Assembly (NCBI RefSeq): GCF_900094805.1
Contig: NZ_FMAT01000001.1
Location: 310,001-374,000, forward strand
Direction of reading: 5' to 3'
Source of the DNA: Arthrobacter sp. NIO-1057
GTDB taxonomy: Bacteria > Actinomycetota > Actinomycetes > Actinomycetales > Micrococcaceae
DNA: 64,000 nt
This document shows positions 43,659 through 52,760 of the stretch, piece by piece. The position numbers were made by a program, and so were the translations under genes. The notes under the pieces are model-generated. The model was not told the origin of the DNA. It saw only the letters and a program-made list of their open reading frames with translations, and searched no databases. Every line of letters begins with the position of its first letter. Within the stretch, counting starts at the first letter, position 1.

Positions 43659-43708
43659 AAAAGCCGGCCTTCTTTCTAAGGAATTCCTTAGAAAGAAGGC
43701 CGGCTTTT
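43659..43708. terminator. Perfect 50-base palindrome after gnd
   Basis: Arms of 25 bases (43659-43683 and 43684-43708) are exactly self-complementary around the GAATTC at 43681-43686. It begins with AAAA and ends with TTTT, so it works as a terminator on both strands. Such length without mismatch is unusual. Confidence 0.9.
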
Positions 43709-43844
43709 CTTAATAGGAGGCTCATCACAAAGACAGGAATATTCCCGGGATTACCGGGGATATAACCGCCGTGAACTCGCATTCATGGAAAATACCTAAG
43801 TAGATCGAGATCTGCTGACAGGTAGCGATTATATAAATTTTTCC

Positions 43845-44849
43845 ATGACAAATTCTTCGCAATCGCAAAAAACAAGAGCACAGCAATTAGCGTCAGAAAA
43901 AGCGGGCAAGAGTAAAAAGCCATCGCGCCGATCAGTACTCATTGGCTCGTTAGCGGTCCTCGCCTCGGCCGGTGGCGGTGCCGGATGGGCGCTCGACAGA
44001 TTTGTTGTTGAGCATGTTGAACAAACAGGCGTTACCAGCGCTGCAGCCGCTACTGCAACTACCACTTCAAACACCGCTGCAACCGTTACCGATACCAGCT
44101 ACACCTCGGATCTTGCCAAGATCAATATCTCCAAGACCGTCACGGGTAGCGGCAACAGCCAAGTCACGTACTTTGTCGCTGATCTACAGCTTTCACAAGG
44201 AACAGTTCTTGCCTCAGCCTTCGCCAAAGACAGCTTTGGCGAAAATATCACCGAGACCACGAGCGTTATCGCGGAGAACAACTCAGCAATATTTGCCATC
44301 AACGGTGACTACTACGGCTTCCGCGACACCGGCATCATCATTCGCAATGGCGTGGCCTATCGCGATAAAGGCGCCCGCGAGGGCTTAGCGTTCTACAAGG
44401 ATGGCAGCGTCAAGGTCTATGACGAAACAACTACTGACGCAGACACACTTGTCTCAGAGGGTGTTTGGCAGACTCTGTCCTTCGGTCCTGCAGTCGTCAA
44501 AGACTCGAAGCAGGTCGATGGAATCGACGACGTCGAGGTCGACACTAACTTCGGAAACCACTCAATCCAGGGGCAGCAGCCACGCACCGCCGTCGGATTC
44601 ATCGACAAGAATCACTACGTCTTTGTCGTCGTTGATGGTAGATCCGAAGGCTATAGCGTCGGTGTGACAATGCCGGAACTGGCACAAATCATGCTGGACC
44701 TAGGATGCGAGACAGCCTACAACATTGACGGTGGCGGCTCTTCGACCATGTTCTTCAATGGCCAGTTGGTCAACAACCCTCTGGGTCGAAATCAAGAGCG
44801 CGGAACCTCCGACATTCTGTTCATTGCAGGACAGGGAGAAACTCAATGA
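43845..44849 (+). CDS. Phosphodiester glycosidase domain (NAGPA) protein
   Basis: A 334-residue protein. A basic start with SRRSVLIGSLAVLASAG (residues 29-45) is a Tat-like or membrane-anchor signal. The NAGPA domain (about 95-330) shows AINGDYYGFRDTG, GQQPRTAVGFI, and the hallmark NIDGGGSSTMFFNG. In the family this domain cleaves sugar-phosphate diesters or is part of exopolysaccharide machinery. It overlaps the GT2-GtrA gene by four bases. A TATATAAA only about ten bases before the ATG suggests a leaderless mRNA. GC is lower than in gnd. Confidence 0.85.
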   Translation: MTNSSQSQKTRAQQLASEKAGKSKKPSRRSVLIGSLAVLASAGGGAGWALDRFVVEHVEQTGVTSAAAATATTTSNTAATVTDTSYTSDLAKINISKTVTGSGNSQVTYFVADLQLSQGTVLASAFAKDSFGENITETTSVIAENNSAIFAINGDYYGFRDTGIIIRNGVAYRDKGAREGLAFYKDGSVKVYDETTTDADTLVSEGVWQTLSFGPAVVKDSKQVDGIDDVEVDTNFGNHSIQGQQPRTAVGFIDKNHYVFVVVDGRSEGYSVGVTMPELAQIMLDLGCETAYNIDGGGSSTMFFNGQLVNNPLGRNQERGTSDILFIAGQGETQ

Positions 44850-45943
44850 TTCTCCTGATCCCCGCCTACGAACCCGATGAAAAACTCAACCTACTGATTG
44901 ATTCACTCGAACTAGAACGCAACGAAACGGTTCTAGTTGTTATCGACGACGGTAGTGGCCCAGGGTCAGAAGATGTTTTCACCTACGCTCAAAGCCAAGG
45001 CGCGGTACTTGTCCAGCACGCCGTCAACCTTGGAAAGGGGGCCGCACTAAAAACAGGTTTCAGTTTTATCGCGGAAAACTTCCCAGGACATGACGTAGTC
45101 ACCGCGGATTGCGACGGACAGCATACCGCTGAGGATATTTACGCAGTCGCAACGAAAGTTGGCCACGCCAGGAGCATTGTTCTGGGCGAACGTGAGTTTT
45201 CAGGCAAGGTACCACTGCGCAGTCGCTTCGGGAATAAGGTCACTGCCTTGTTCTTCGCGCTATCTACGGGAACATGGCTCAACGACACGCAAACAGGGCT
45301 TCGTGGTTTCCCAGCGGAAATTCTTGGGTGGCTCGAAAGTGTGGCCGGCGAGCGCTACGAATATGAGCTAAACATGCTCCTCGAAGCGAAGAGGAATGAC
45401 ATTGCCCTTGAATCGGTGAAGATTCAGACCATCTACCTCGATGACAATGAGAGTTCGCACTTCCGTCCAATAGCGGATTCGATTCGGATCTATGCGCCAC
45501 TACTGAAGTTTTCGGCTTCTTCGTTGGCAGGTTTCGCCGTAGACACAATTTTGCTCCTGGTGTTCACGGCCTTGTTCAAAGACCTCTTGCCGGCAGTGAT
45601 CCTGGCACGCCTGGGGAGCGCAGCGGTGAACTTTTGGATCAACCGTCAACTGGTCTTCGCTGAGGGCCGCTCGCTACCGCTGCGCTCAACGATAATCCGA
45701 TACGCGCTGTTGGCCATTGTGCTTCTCGTCGTAAATTATGAGTTGCTGACGCTGCTATCAGCCATAGGAATTCCTTTGTTGCTGGCTAAGATTCTCACAG
45801 AAATAATTTTGTTCTTGGTGAGTTTCTCTGTTCAAAAACGGTTCTTGTTTCGCAAACGAATTCGCCAAGAAGCGATGTTTCAACATTCACAAGCTGGGCA
45901 TTTGATGAATACAGAATCAACACAGAGAGGTATTGAAAAATAG
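44846..45943 (+). CDS. GT2 glycosyltransferase fused to GtrA membrane domain
   Basis: A 365-residue fusion. Residues 1-215 are a GT-A fold of the polyprenol-phosphate type: LIPAYEPDEKL, VIDDGSG, NLGKGAALKTGF, DCDGQHTAEDI and NDTQTGLRGF. Residues about 225-345 are a GtrA domain with four hydrophobic segments and FWINRQLVF. Together such fusions make a lipid-linked sugar on the inner face and flip it or pass it to a glycan. The ATGA overlap with the upstream gene shows translational coupling. Sugar is unknown. Confidence 0.9.
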   Translation: MILLIPAYEPDEKLNLLIDSLELERNETVLVVIDDGSGPGSEDVFTYAQSQGAVLVQHAVNLGKGAALKTGFSFIAENFPGHDVVTADCDGQHTAEDIYAVATKVGHARSIVLGEREFSGKVPLRSRFGNKVTALFFALSTGTWLNDTQTGLRGFPAEILGWLESVAGERYEYELNMLLEAKRNDIALESVKIQTIYLDDNESSHFRPIADSIRIYAPLLKFSASSLAGFAVDTILLLVFTALFKDLLPAVILARLGSAAVNFWINRQLVFAEGRSLPLRSTIIRYALLAIVLLVVNYELLTLLSAIGIPLLLAKILTEIILFLVSFSVQKRFLFRKRIRQEAMFQHSQAGHLMNTESTQRGIEK

Positions 45944-46010
45944 TTATATACCCTCCGAAGAACAGTAATAAATTACTGTAAATTCCCTTTTGAATGAAGA
46001 AAGAATGCTC

Positions 46011-47642
46011 ATGAAACGTTCCTTGAAAGTCAAAGCACTAAGCTCAGTTGCCGCCTTGTCGCTAGCGCTGTCCATGGCAGGTTGTGCGACAAGCGGTAGC
46101 GGCACCACCGTCGCGGATGCTATCAACGCAACAAGCAGCGCTAGTAGCGCCTCCACGGTGTCCCAGAGCGACAGCTCAGCAAGTACAGCTTCGTCCGTAT
46201 CCGCATCAGACGTAACCGAAGACACTCACTTTGATGAGGATGATCTTCAGTGGGACTCGGCGAAAGAAACGACCGTCACTTTGGCTGATGGAAATACACA
46301 AGCCTCGGGAACCGGCGCTGACAGTGTTTCTGTCGATGGGGACACGGTAACCATTAGTGCTGCAGGAACGTACCGACTTTCAGGTTCGCTCAGTGACGGC
46401 AAGGTAGTCGTTGCTGCAGGTGAGGAAGATGTTGTTCGAATCATTTTGGACAATGTGTCGATTACCAGTTCGACTGGCTCAGCAATTCAGATCGATGAGT
46501 CCAATGAAACTCTGCTCTACCTAGAAGACGGCACCACCAACTCAGTTTCGGATGCGAGTACCTACGCGGATACTGCCGACGACGCAGCGAATGCAGCAAT
46601 CTACTCGATGGCGGACCTGACGATCGCTGGCGATGGCTCGCTGGATGTCAAGGGCAACTACCAGGACGGCATCGTTACCAAAGACGGACTGGTCATTGCC
46701 TCGGGGCAGGTGACAGTCACTGCAGCAGATGACGGCATCAAGGGTAAAGACTACGTTGCGCTACTGGGCGGAAAGGTAGACGTCACCGCTGCTGATGACG
46801 GGATAAAGTCCACTAACGACGAAGATGCTGATCGGGGTTGGCTACACCAGTACGGTGGAGACCTAACCGTTTCGGCTGGCGATGACGGTATCAAGGCTGA
46901 ACAGCTGTTGACGCTCAGTGGGGGAACCGCAACAGTCACCGAATCCAATGAGGGGATCGAAGCGGCGACCATCAATCTGTCCGGTGCTACCGTGAATGTG
47001 ACTGCCAGCGATGACGGCATCAACGCCAGCGTTGGTAGCTCCGAGGACACCGCTCAAGGCGGTGGCGGAGCAATGGATTCCGCACAGGATGCGCACTTGA
47101 ACATTTCTGGAGGCACGATCACCGTCTCTGCTGATGGCGATGGCTTGGATTCCAACGGTGATATTTCAATCACCGGCGGCACGACCGTAGTCAATGGTCC
47201 AATCAATGGCGGCAATGGTGCGCTCGACTCTAATGGCGACATCTCGGTAGACGGCGGTGTGCTCATCGCTGCAGGTAGTGATGGAATGGCGGAGGGGCTC
47301 AGCGATTCGTCCAAGCAGTCCGGCGTACAGGCCTCGTTGGGAAACACGGTCGATGCGGGGGTTGCTATTCACATCGTTGATTCGAGTGGAAGTGTCGTTG
47401 CTAGCTTTGTAACTACTAAGGCCACTGCCAATGTCGTGTATTCCAGCTCTGACATCGTTGATGGCGAAAGCTACAGCATCTACACCGGAGGAACCGCCGA
47501 TGTTGATGCCGGTCTAGGAACCGGTGACATTACCGATGCAACGAAGGTGACCACTGTGACCGCCGGCGAATTCGAGTCCGGTATGGGCGGCGGCATGGGC
47601 GGCGGTATGGGTGGCCAGGGTGGTGGCCCAGGCGGCAACTAA
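46011..47642 (+). CDS. Lipoprotein with carbohydrate-binding beta-helix domain (DUF4353-like)
   Basis: A 543-residue lipoprotein. The signal ends in LSMAGC (Cys25). The rest is mostly beta repeats with a recurring DDGIKG/DDGIKS/DDGINA/GDGLDSNGDISI motif, like the Cthe_2159-type polysaccharide-binding beta-helix family. The C-terminus is a Gly/Met tail (GGGMGGGMGGQG). ATG 46011 suits the lipoprotein signal and AGAAAG seven bases upstream; ATG 46005 and TTG 45990 are also in frame. It follows the GT2-GtrA gene by 67 bases and likely binds the glycan they make. Confidence 0.8.
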   Translation: MKRSLKVKALSSVAALSLALSMAGCATSGSGTTVADAINATSSASSASTVSQSDSSASTASSVSASDVTEDTHFDEDDLQWDSAKETTVTLADGNTQASGTGADSVSVDGDTVTISAAGTYRLSGSLSDGKVVVAAGEEDVVRIILDNVSITSSTGSAIQIDESNETLLYLEDGTTNSVSDASTYADTADDAANAAIYSMADLTIAGDGSLDVKGNYQDGIVTKDGLVIASGQVTVTAADDGIKGKDYVALLGGKVDVTAADDGIKSTNDEDADRGWLHQYGGDLTVSAGDDGIKAEQLLTLSGGTATVTESNEGIEAATINLSGATVNVTASDDGINASVGSSEDTAQGGGGAMDSAQDAHLNISGGTITVSADGDGLDSNGDISITGGTTVVNGPINGGNGALDSNGDISVDGGVLIAAGSDGMAEGLSDSSKQSGVQASLGNTVDAGVAIHIVDSSGSVVASFVTTKATANVVYSSSDIVDGESYSIYTGGTADVDAGLGTGDITDATKVTTVTAGEFESGMGGGMGGGMGGQGGGPGGN

Positions 47643-47672
47643 AACTCAATAATTCAGAGGGTTGATATGAAA

Positions 47673-47717
47673 CTGAACCCCGCTGTCCCATTCATGAGCT
47701 GGGACAGCGGGGTTCAG
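47673..47717. terminator. Bidirectional terminator after the surface-glycan operon
   Basis: An 18-base perfect stem (47673-47690 with 47700-47717) with a nine-base loop. It lies between the convergent lipoprotein and TetR genes. Confidence 0.88.
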
Positions 47718-47746
47718 TGTCGTTTCCGGCACGTTGTGCTGTGTCT

Positions 47747-48331
47747 CTAGGGTTCGCTGATAACGAGTGCTTTTGCGTCCTCAAGTAAGGTGCTGGCCTG
47801 TTTCGGTGCAATGCGAACCAGTGCAAAAGCAGCGACAACCAGACCAGTGACGGTTGATGCCAGACGTTGTTGAACCGCTGGTTCAAGGTCCCCGCGAAAT
47901 GCTTGGATGCCTCGGCTAAAAGCCGTTTCGAGTTCCTCACGATAAGCCTGCACTACTGCTGAGACATGCGTATCCGTTGATAGTGGGGAGCTTGCGGTAT
48001 TGATGAGCATGCATCCATTGCTCGTTGGCAGTGCATCTGGTTGGCTGAAGATGGAAAGGAGCCCGTCAAAATACTCAATGAGTGCCCCACTGTCGACATT
48101 TTCGGTGATGAGTGGTTGCAACCGAGGTCGAACGATTTCATCGAGATAACTTTGGACCGCAGCATCGAAGAGGCCTCGTTTTGATCCGAAGGAGTTGTAG
48201 ATGCTCGATCGGCTCAGCCCGGTGGCGGCTTCGAGTTCTGGGATGGAAGCGGCCTCAAATCCCTTAGCCCAAAAGAGCGAACGTGCTTTTTTGATGACGG
48301 CGGTACTGTCGAAGGCTAATGTTCTTGCCAT
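47747..48331 (-). CDS. TetR-family transcriptional regulator
   Basis: A 194-residue repressor. The HTH is in AASIPELEAATGLSRSSIYNSFGSKRGLF (residues about 28-56). The helical remainder is typical of regulators of electrophile or quinone stress. ATG at 48331 is chosen; a GTG just before it (48334) adds one residue. It is divergent from the DUF1304-MDR pair, with a 34-base palindrome between them. Confidence 0.9.
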   Translation of the reverse strand: MARTLAFDSTAVIKKARSLFWAKGFEAASIPELEAATGLSRSSIYNSFGSKRGLFDAAVQSYLDEIVRPRLQPLITENVDSGALIEYFDGLLSIFSQPDALPTSNGCMLINTASSPLSTDTHVSAVVQAYREELETAFSRGIQAFRGDLEPAVQQRLASTVTGLVVAAFALVRIAPKQASTLLEDAKALVISEP

Positions 48332-48353
48332 CACATACCTTTCTACTTTCGGA

Positions 48354-48387
48354 AACGACCATTACAGTATATATTGAAATGGACGTT
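48354..48387. promoter_or_regulatory. 34-base palindromic operator for the TetR regulator
   Basis: AACGACCATT (48354-48363) mirrors AATGGACGTT (48378-48387), and the middle CA.TATATA.TG is also nearly symmetric; three pairs of 17 do not match. The axis is between 48370 and 48371. An outer TCGGAA/TTCCGA pair flanks it. It covers both divergent promoters. Confidence 0.75.
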
Positions 48388-48427
48388 ACAGAATGTTGTT
48401 CCGACAAAACTCACAGGAGCTGTTCCA

Positions 48428-48814
48428 ATGATCATCACCGCACTCATCTTGGCCGGTCTGGCCGCTTTGCTTCACGTGTACATCTTCTTCATGGAATCCC
48501 TCTTGTGGACCACTCCAAAGGTTCGCGCCACTTTTGGCTCCAGTGAAGCCGAAGCAGAAGCCACCAAAGAAATGGCATTCAACCAGGGCTTCTACAACCT
48601 CTTCCTCGCCATCGCCGCGTTCGCAGGCATTATCTTCCACATCGCCGGACAGCCAGTGATCGGGGCAACCCTGATTTTCGCTGGAGCTGGCTCGATGTTA
48701 CTCGCAGCCTTGGTCCTGATTACCTCCAGCCCATCCAAGGCAGGCGCTGCCATCAAACAGGGCGTCTTCCCACTACTCGCCGTCATCGCATTGATCATCG
48801 GCATGACCCTCTAA
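48428..48814 (+). CDS. DUF1304 family membrane protein
   Basis: A 128-residue protein with four hydrophobic segments. Segments HVYIFFMESLLWTTPKVRATFG and ATKEMAFNQGFYNLFLA are typical. Function is unknown. ATG at 48428 follows AGGAG (48415-48419) by eight bases. It is 46 bases ahead of the MDR oxidoreductase, and both are probably repressed by the divergent TetR. Confidence 0.9.
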   Translation: MIITALILAGLAALLHVYIFFMESLLWTTPKVRATFGSSEAEAEATKEMAFNQGFYNLFLAIAAFAGIIFHIAGQPVIGATLIFAGAGSMLLAALVLITSSPSKAGAAIKQGVFPLLAVIALIIGMTL

Positions 48815-48860
48815 GTTTTCAAACCCGAAAAAATTCGAACAAGGAAAGGTACTCAACATC

Positions 48861-49871
48861 ATGAGTGATACCACCAGCACCCAGATCCACCTCGCAAGTC
48901 GCCCCACCGGCTGGCCAACCAACGATAACTTCAGTGTTGAGCATGTCGAACTCGCGGAACTGCAAGCAGGGGAAGTTCGGGTACGCAACGAATTCATTTC
49001 GGTTGATCCATACATGCGTGGACGCATGAACGACACCCGCTCCTACGTCAAGCCATTCCAGATTGGTGAACAGATCTCCGGTGGAGCCGTAGGCCGTGTC
49101 ATCGCCTCCGAACACAGCACCCTTCCAGTAGGAACCCTAGTTCTGCACCAGCTCGGCTGGTCTGATGTGGCCCAGGGTCCAGCAGCAAACTTCAAGCAGA
49201 TCCCAGACCTGCCAGGTGTTCCAAGCTCCCTGCGCCTACATATCCTGGGTATGACCGGACTCACCGCTTATGTTGGCCTGAAAGCCATTGCTGGTCTGCA
49301 AGAGGGCGAAACCGTATTCATCTCCGGTGCAGCCGGTGCTGTAGGTACCGCCGCCGGGCAGATCGCCAAGCTCATGGGAGCCAAGCGCGTTATCGGCTCC
49401 GCGGGCAGTGCCGAAAAGGTCGAACTGCTCACCAGCAAGTACGGCTACGACGCCGCCTTCAACTACAAGGACGGCGACGTCCGCGGCCAGCTGGCAGCTG
49501 CTGCTCCTGAAGGCATCGACGTCTTCTTCGACAATGTCGGCGGAGACCACCTCGAAGCCGCGCTGGCTGCCTTCAATGACGGCGGACGCGCAGCGCTGTG
49601 CGGCGCCATTGCCAGCTACAACACCACTGAGCCGACCCCGGGCCCGCAGAACATGGCCAATCTGATCACCCGCGGGCTGAAGCTGCAGGGCTTCACCCTG
49701 TCGAGCTACCTGAACTACGGCGAAGAATTCTCCCAGCTCATGGGACAGTGGTTCGCAGAAGGAAAGATCGCCTACGACGAGACCATCGTTGATGGCGTCG
49801 ACAACACCGTCCAGGCCTTCCTGGACATGATGGGCGGCGCAAACACCGGCAAGATGCTCGTACGCATCTAG
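48861..49871 (+). CDS. NADP-dependent MDR oxidoreductase (zinc-free, CurA/LTB4DH type)
   Basis: A 336-residue medium-chain reductase. NADP motif FISGAAGAVGTAAGQIAK and the SAGSAEKVE segment are present; no Cys/His zinc site is visible. Close families reduce alpha,beta-unsaturated carbonyls. With the TetR regulator this suggests detoxification of electrophiles. ATG at 48861 is preceded by AAGGAAAGG. Confidence 0.92.
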   Translation: MSDTTSTQIHLASRPTGWPTNDNFSVEHVELAELQAGEVRVRNEFISVDPYMRGRMNDTRSYVKPFQIGEQISGGAVGRVIASEHSTLPVGTLVLHQLGWSDVAQGPAANFKQIPDLPGVPSSLRLHILGMTGLTAYVGLKAIAGLQEGETVFISGAAGAVGTAAGQIAKLMGAKRVIGSAGSAEKVELLTSKYGYDAAFNYKDGDVRGQLAAAAPEGIDVFFDNVGGDHLEAALAAFNDGGRAALCGAIASYNTTEPTPGPQNMANLITRGLKLQGFTLSSYLNYGEEFSQLMGQWFAEGKIAYDETIVDGVDNTVQAFLDMMGGANTGKMLVRI

Positions 49872-49902
49872 CAGGGCCAAGCACCCGAAAACCAATGCTC
49901 GC

Positions 49903-49932
49903 GGGGCCAACCTGAATACTCCGGTTGGCCCC
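49903..49932. terminator. Hairpin after the MDR gene
   Basis: GGGGCCAACC (49903-49912) pairs with GGTTGGCCCC (49923-49932). No T run. It lies between convergent genes. Confidence 0.65.
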
Positions 49933-49968
49933 ACTGGCGGTTAACCCAGAGGTTGATCGCAGGGGAGT

Positions 49969-50496
49969 CTAGGCTTTGGCTCCAGCCGCTTCTGGCAATC
50001 GCACCATGCGCGCGTCAGTGATCAGCGGGGCCGTGGGGTCTCGTTCGACCAGGCCATCAAAGGCAAAGCCATTTCGCCGGTAGAACGCGATGGCGCGGGG
50101 ATTCTTTTCCGCCACCCACAACATCGCAGGCTCATCGCCAAGTACGGCCTCCAGCAGCTGCTGGCCCGTGCCCGAGCCGTGATGGTCATTCAAGACGTAC
50201 AGGTTGTAGAGCTGGCGTTCGATCCCTTCGGGGACGTCGGTTGCATCCTTGGGCAATGGCGCGGAGAAGGAGAAGCCGACCAGGCGATCCTGCTCGTCGC
50301 TAGCCACGGCAATCCGGAATCCAGGATTGGCGTCATCAAGGATGCGCCGCCACATGCTGATCCGCTGTTCAAGATGCTGGGCGGTGAAGAAACCTTCTGG
50401 CAATAGCTCGCTGTACGTCTGCTTCCAGCACTCGACATGCAAGGTGGCGAGTTCTACGGCGTCCTTAGATACCGGCTTCCGTAAAGTGATGCTCAA
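49969..50496 (-). CDS. GNAT-family N-acetyltransferase
   Basis: A 175-residue acetyltransferase. The acetyl-CoA loop is HHGSGTGQQLLEAVL (QxxGxG-like), followed by LWVAEKNPRAIAFYRRNGF. The start is a TTG at 50496 that overlaps the uvrA2 stop (TTGA), so it is translationally coupled. In the same unit as a UvrA2, a self-protection role is possible, but the substrate is unknown. Confidence 0.85.
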   Translation of the reverse strand: MSITLRKPVSKDAVELATLHVECWKQTYSELLPEGFFTAQHLEQRISMWRRILDDANPGFRIAVASDEQDRLVGFSFSAPLPKDATDVPEGIERQLYNLYVLNDHHGSGTGQQLLEAVLGDEPAMLWVAEKNPRAIAFYRRNGFAFDGLVERDPTAPLITDARMVRLPEAAGAKA

Positions 50497-52760
50497 TTGC
50501 TGCCTCCTGCATACTCGTTCAGGTGGATTCCGGTCAGGGTGCCAGATGAGCTCAGGGCCGCGGGAGTTCCTTCAAAGACGATCTGGCCGCCTTCGTGGCC
50601 GGCGCCTGGGCCTAGGTCGATCACCCAGTCGGCGTGGGCGACGACGGCCAAATGATGCTCGATGACAATGACGGTGTTGCCTTCATTGACCATTTCATCG
50701 AGCAAGCCCAGCAGGTTCTGGACATCGGCCATGTGCAGACCTGTGGTTGGTTCATCGAGCACGTAGGTGCCGGAGCCTTTGCCGAGGTTGATCGCTAGCT
50801 TGATGCGCTGGCGCTCGCCGCCAGAGAGCGTGCTCAGCCGCTGTCCCAGCTTGAGGTATCCGAGTCCTACCTGGTTCAAGCGCTTCAGCATGGGCTTGGC
50901 CTTTGGAATCTTCAGTTGTTCCAGCGCCTGCTCCATGCTCAGATCCAGTACCTCGCTGATGTTCAGCCCGTCCAAGGTGTAGTCCAATACCTCGGCGGTA
51001 AAGCGCGTGCCTTCGCAGACTTCGCAGGGAAGAGCCACCCCGGCCATTGAAACCAGATCCGTATAGGTGAAGCCGACACCTTTGCAGTTAGGGCACGCGC
51101 CCTCGGAATTTGCGCTGAACAGGGCCGGCTTGACCGAATTTGCTTTGGCGAATGCTGCACGGATCGGATCCATGATCCCGGTGTACGTCGCCGGGTTGGA
51201 ACGTCGTGAGCCTCGGATGGCGCTTTGGTCGACAACCGCGACATCCTCGCGCTTGGAAATCGTGGAATGGATCAGCGTTGACTTGCCCGAACCGGCCACG
51301 CCAGTGACGGCGCACAAGACACCAGTTGGAATATCAACATTCACATTTTTGAGGTTATGTGTCGAAGCGCCCCGGATTTCCAGTGCACCCGCCGCTGAAC
51401 GGGTTTCGGTCTTGAATGGAACACGGGTGGAGAAGTGCTGGCCGGTAAGAGAACCGCTGTCCAGCAGTCCTGGTACGTCTCCGCTGTAGCACAAGGTTCC
51501 ACCATGAGTTCCGGCTCCTGGACCCAGGTCAACCACGTGGTCAGCGATCTTGATGACCTCGGGCTTATGCTCCACGACGAGCACGGTATTGCCCTTGTCC
51601 CGCAAGCTAGCCAACAGGCCATTCATCCGCTGTATATCGTGAGGATGAAGTCCCACCGTCGGCTCGTCAAAAACATAGGTGACATCCGATAGCGCGCTGC
51701 CCAGATGCCGGATCATCTTCACGCGCTGGGCTTCGCCGCCAGATAGCGTGCCGGACGGGCGATCGAGCGAAAGGTATCCCAAGCCCAATTCCACCATTGA
51801 AGTGAGCACTGCGCTGAGATTCGCAATCAGGGGAGCGGCATCGGCAATCTGGATCTTCGCCAGTTCATCGACAAGTTCCGAGACCTGCATGGCGGTCATA
51901 TCGGCAATACCCAACGAGTTGATTTGCGAGGCACGCGCTTTTTCGCTCAACCGCGAACCGCCACAAGCCGCACATGGCGCCGTGGTCGAAATGCGTTCGA
52001 TCCATTCGCGGATGTGGGCCTGCTTGATTTCCCTGCCGGAGAGGATGTAGTTGGACTTGATGCGGGTGATCAGCCCGGAGTAGCTCATATTGGCGCCATT
52101 GAGCTTGACCTTGCCGTCTTCGGCATAGAGCAACCGGTCCAGCATCTCTTGCGGCATGTCCTTGAGCCTTAGATCAAGATCCACTTGAGTGCCGGCGGTA
52201 AGGGTCTGCCAAAGCCACGCGCCCGGTGCGAAGTTCGGCGCCTTGATGGCACCTTCATTCAGGGTCTTATCCCAGTCGAGCAGCTCATCCAGATCGATGC
52301 TGGCCTCTGTTCCAAACCCCTCGCACACCCGGCAGGCGCCCTGGCCGAGATTAAACGAATATGCTCCGGCACCTCCGGCGCTTGGGACCGAATAGCGCGA
52401 GAACAGAACACGCAAAAGCGAATATGCATCGGTGGCTGTGCCGACCGTGGAGCGGGAATTGGACCCCATGCGCTCCTGGTCAACAACGATCGCTGCCGAC
52501 AAATTCTCCAAAACCTCGACATCTGGTCGCGGCATTGACGGCATGAACGTCTGGATAAAAGACGTGTATGTCTCATTGATCAGGCGTTGCGACTCGGCGG
52601 CAATTGTCCCGAAGACCAAGGAAGACTTCCCAGACCCTGAGACGCCGGTGAATGCAGTGATGCGCCGTTTGGGAATATCAACGTCGATGCCTTTGAGGTT
52701 ATTTTCCCTCGCTTGACGGACTCGAATCATGTCATGGGCGTCGGCCGGATGCTGGTTCAT
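50493..52760 (-). CDS. UvrA2: class II UvrA-like ABC ATPase
   Basis: A 755-residue UvrA paralogue, shorter than canonical UvrA (about 940) because the UvrB-binding region is missing. Two ABC cassettes are seen: Walker A GVSGSGKSSLVFG and GVAGSGKSTLIHS, signatures LSGGEAQRVKM and LSGGERQRIKL. Zinc modules are CRVCEGFG/CAACGGSR and CPNCKGVGF/CEVCEGTRF. Relatives (DrrC-like) give resistance to DNA-binding drugs. ATG 52760 gives the usual start MNQHPADAHDMIRVRQARENN; the open frame upstream is not conserved. It overlaps the GNAT gene. Confidence 0.9.
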   Translation of the reverse strand: MNQHPADAHDMIRVRQARENNLKGIDVDIPKRRITAFTGVSGSGKSSLVFGTIAAESQRLINETYTSFIQTFMPSMPRPDVEVLENLSAAIVVDQERMGSNSRSTVGTATDAYSLLRVLFSRYSVPSAGGAGAYSFNLGQGACRVCEGFGTEASIDLDELLDWDKTLNEGAIKAPNFAPGAWLWQTLTAGTQVDLDLRLKDMPQEMLDRLLYAEDGKVKLNGANMSYSGLITRIKSNYILSGREIKQAHIREWIERISTTAPCAACGGSRLSEKARASQINSLGIADMTAMQVSELVDELAKIQIADAAPLIANLSAVLTSMVELGLGYLSLDRPSGTLSGGEAQRVKMIRHLGSALSDVTYVFDEPTVGLHPHDIQRMNGLLASLRDKGNTVLVVEHKPEVIKIADHVVDLGPGAGTHGGTLCYSGDVPGLLDSGSLTGQHFSTRVPFKTETRSAAGALEIRGASTHNLKNVNVDIPTGVLCAVTGVAGSGKSTLIHSTISKREDVAVVDQSAIRGSRRSNPATYTGIMDPIRAAFAKANSVKPALFSANSEGACPNCKGVGFTYTDLVSMAGVALPCEVCEGTRFTAEVLDYTLDGLNISEVLDLSMEQALEQLKIPKAKPMLKRLNQVGLGYLKLGQRLSTLSGGERQRIKLAINLGKGSGTYVLDEPTTGLHMADVQNLLGLLDEMVNEGNTVIVIEHHLAVVAHADWVIDLGPGAGHEGGQIVFEGTPAALSSSGTLTGIHLNEYAGGSN

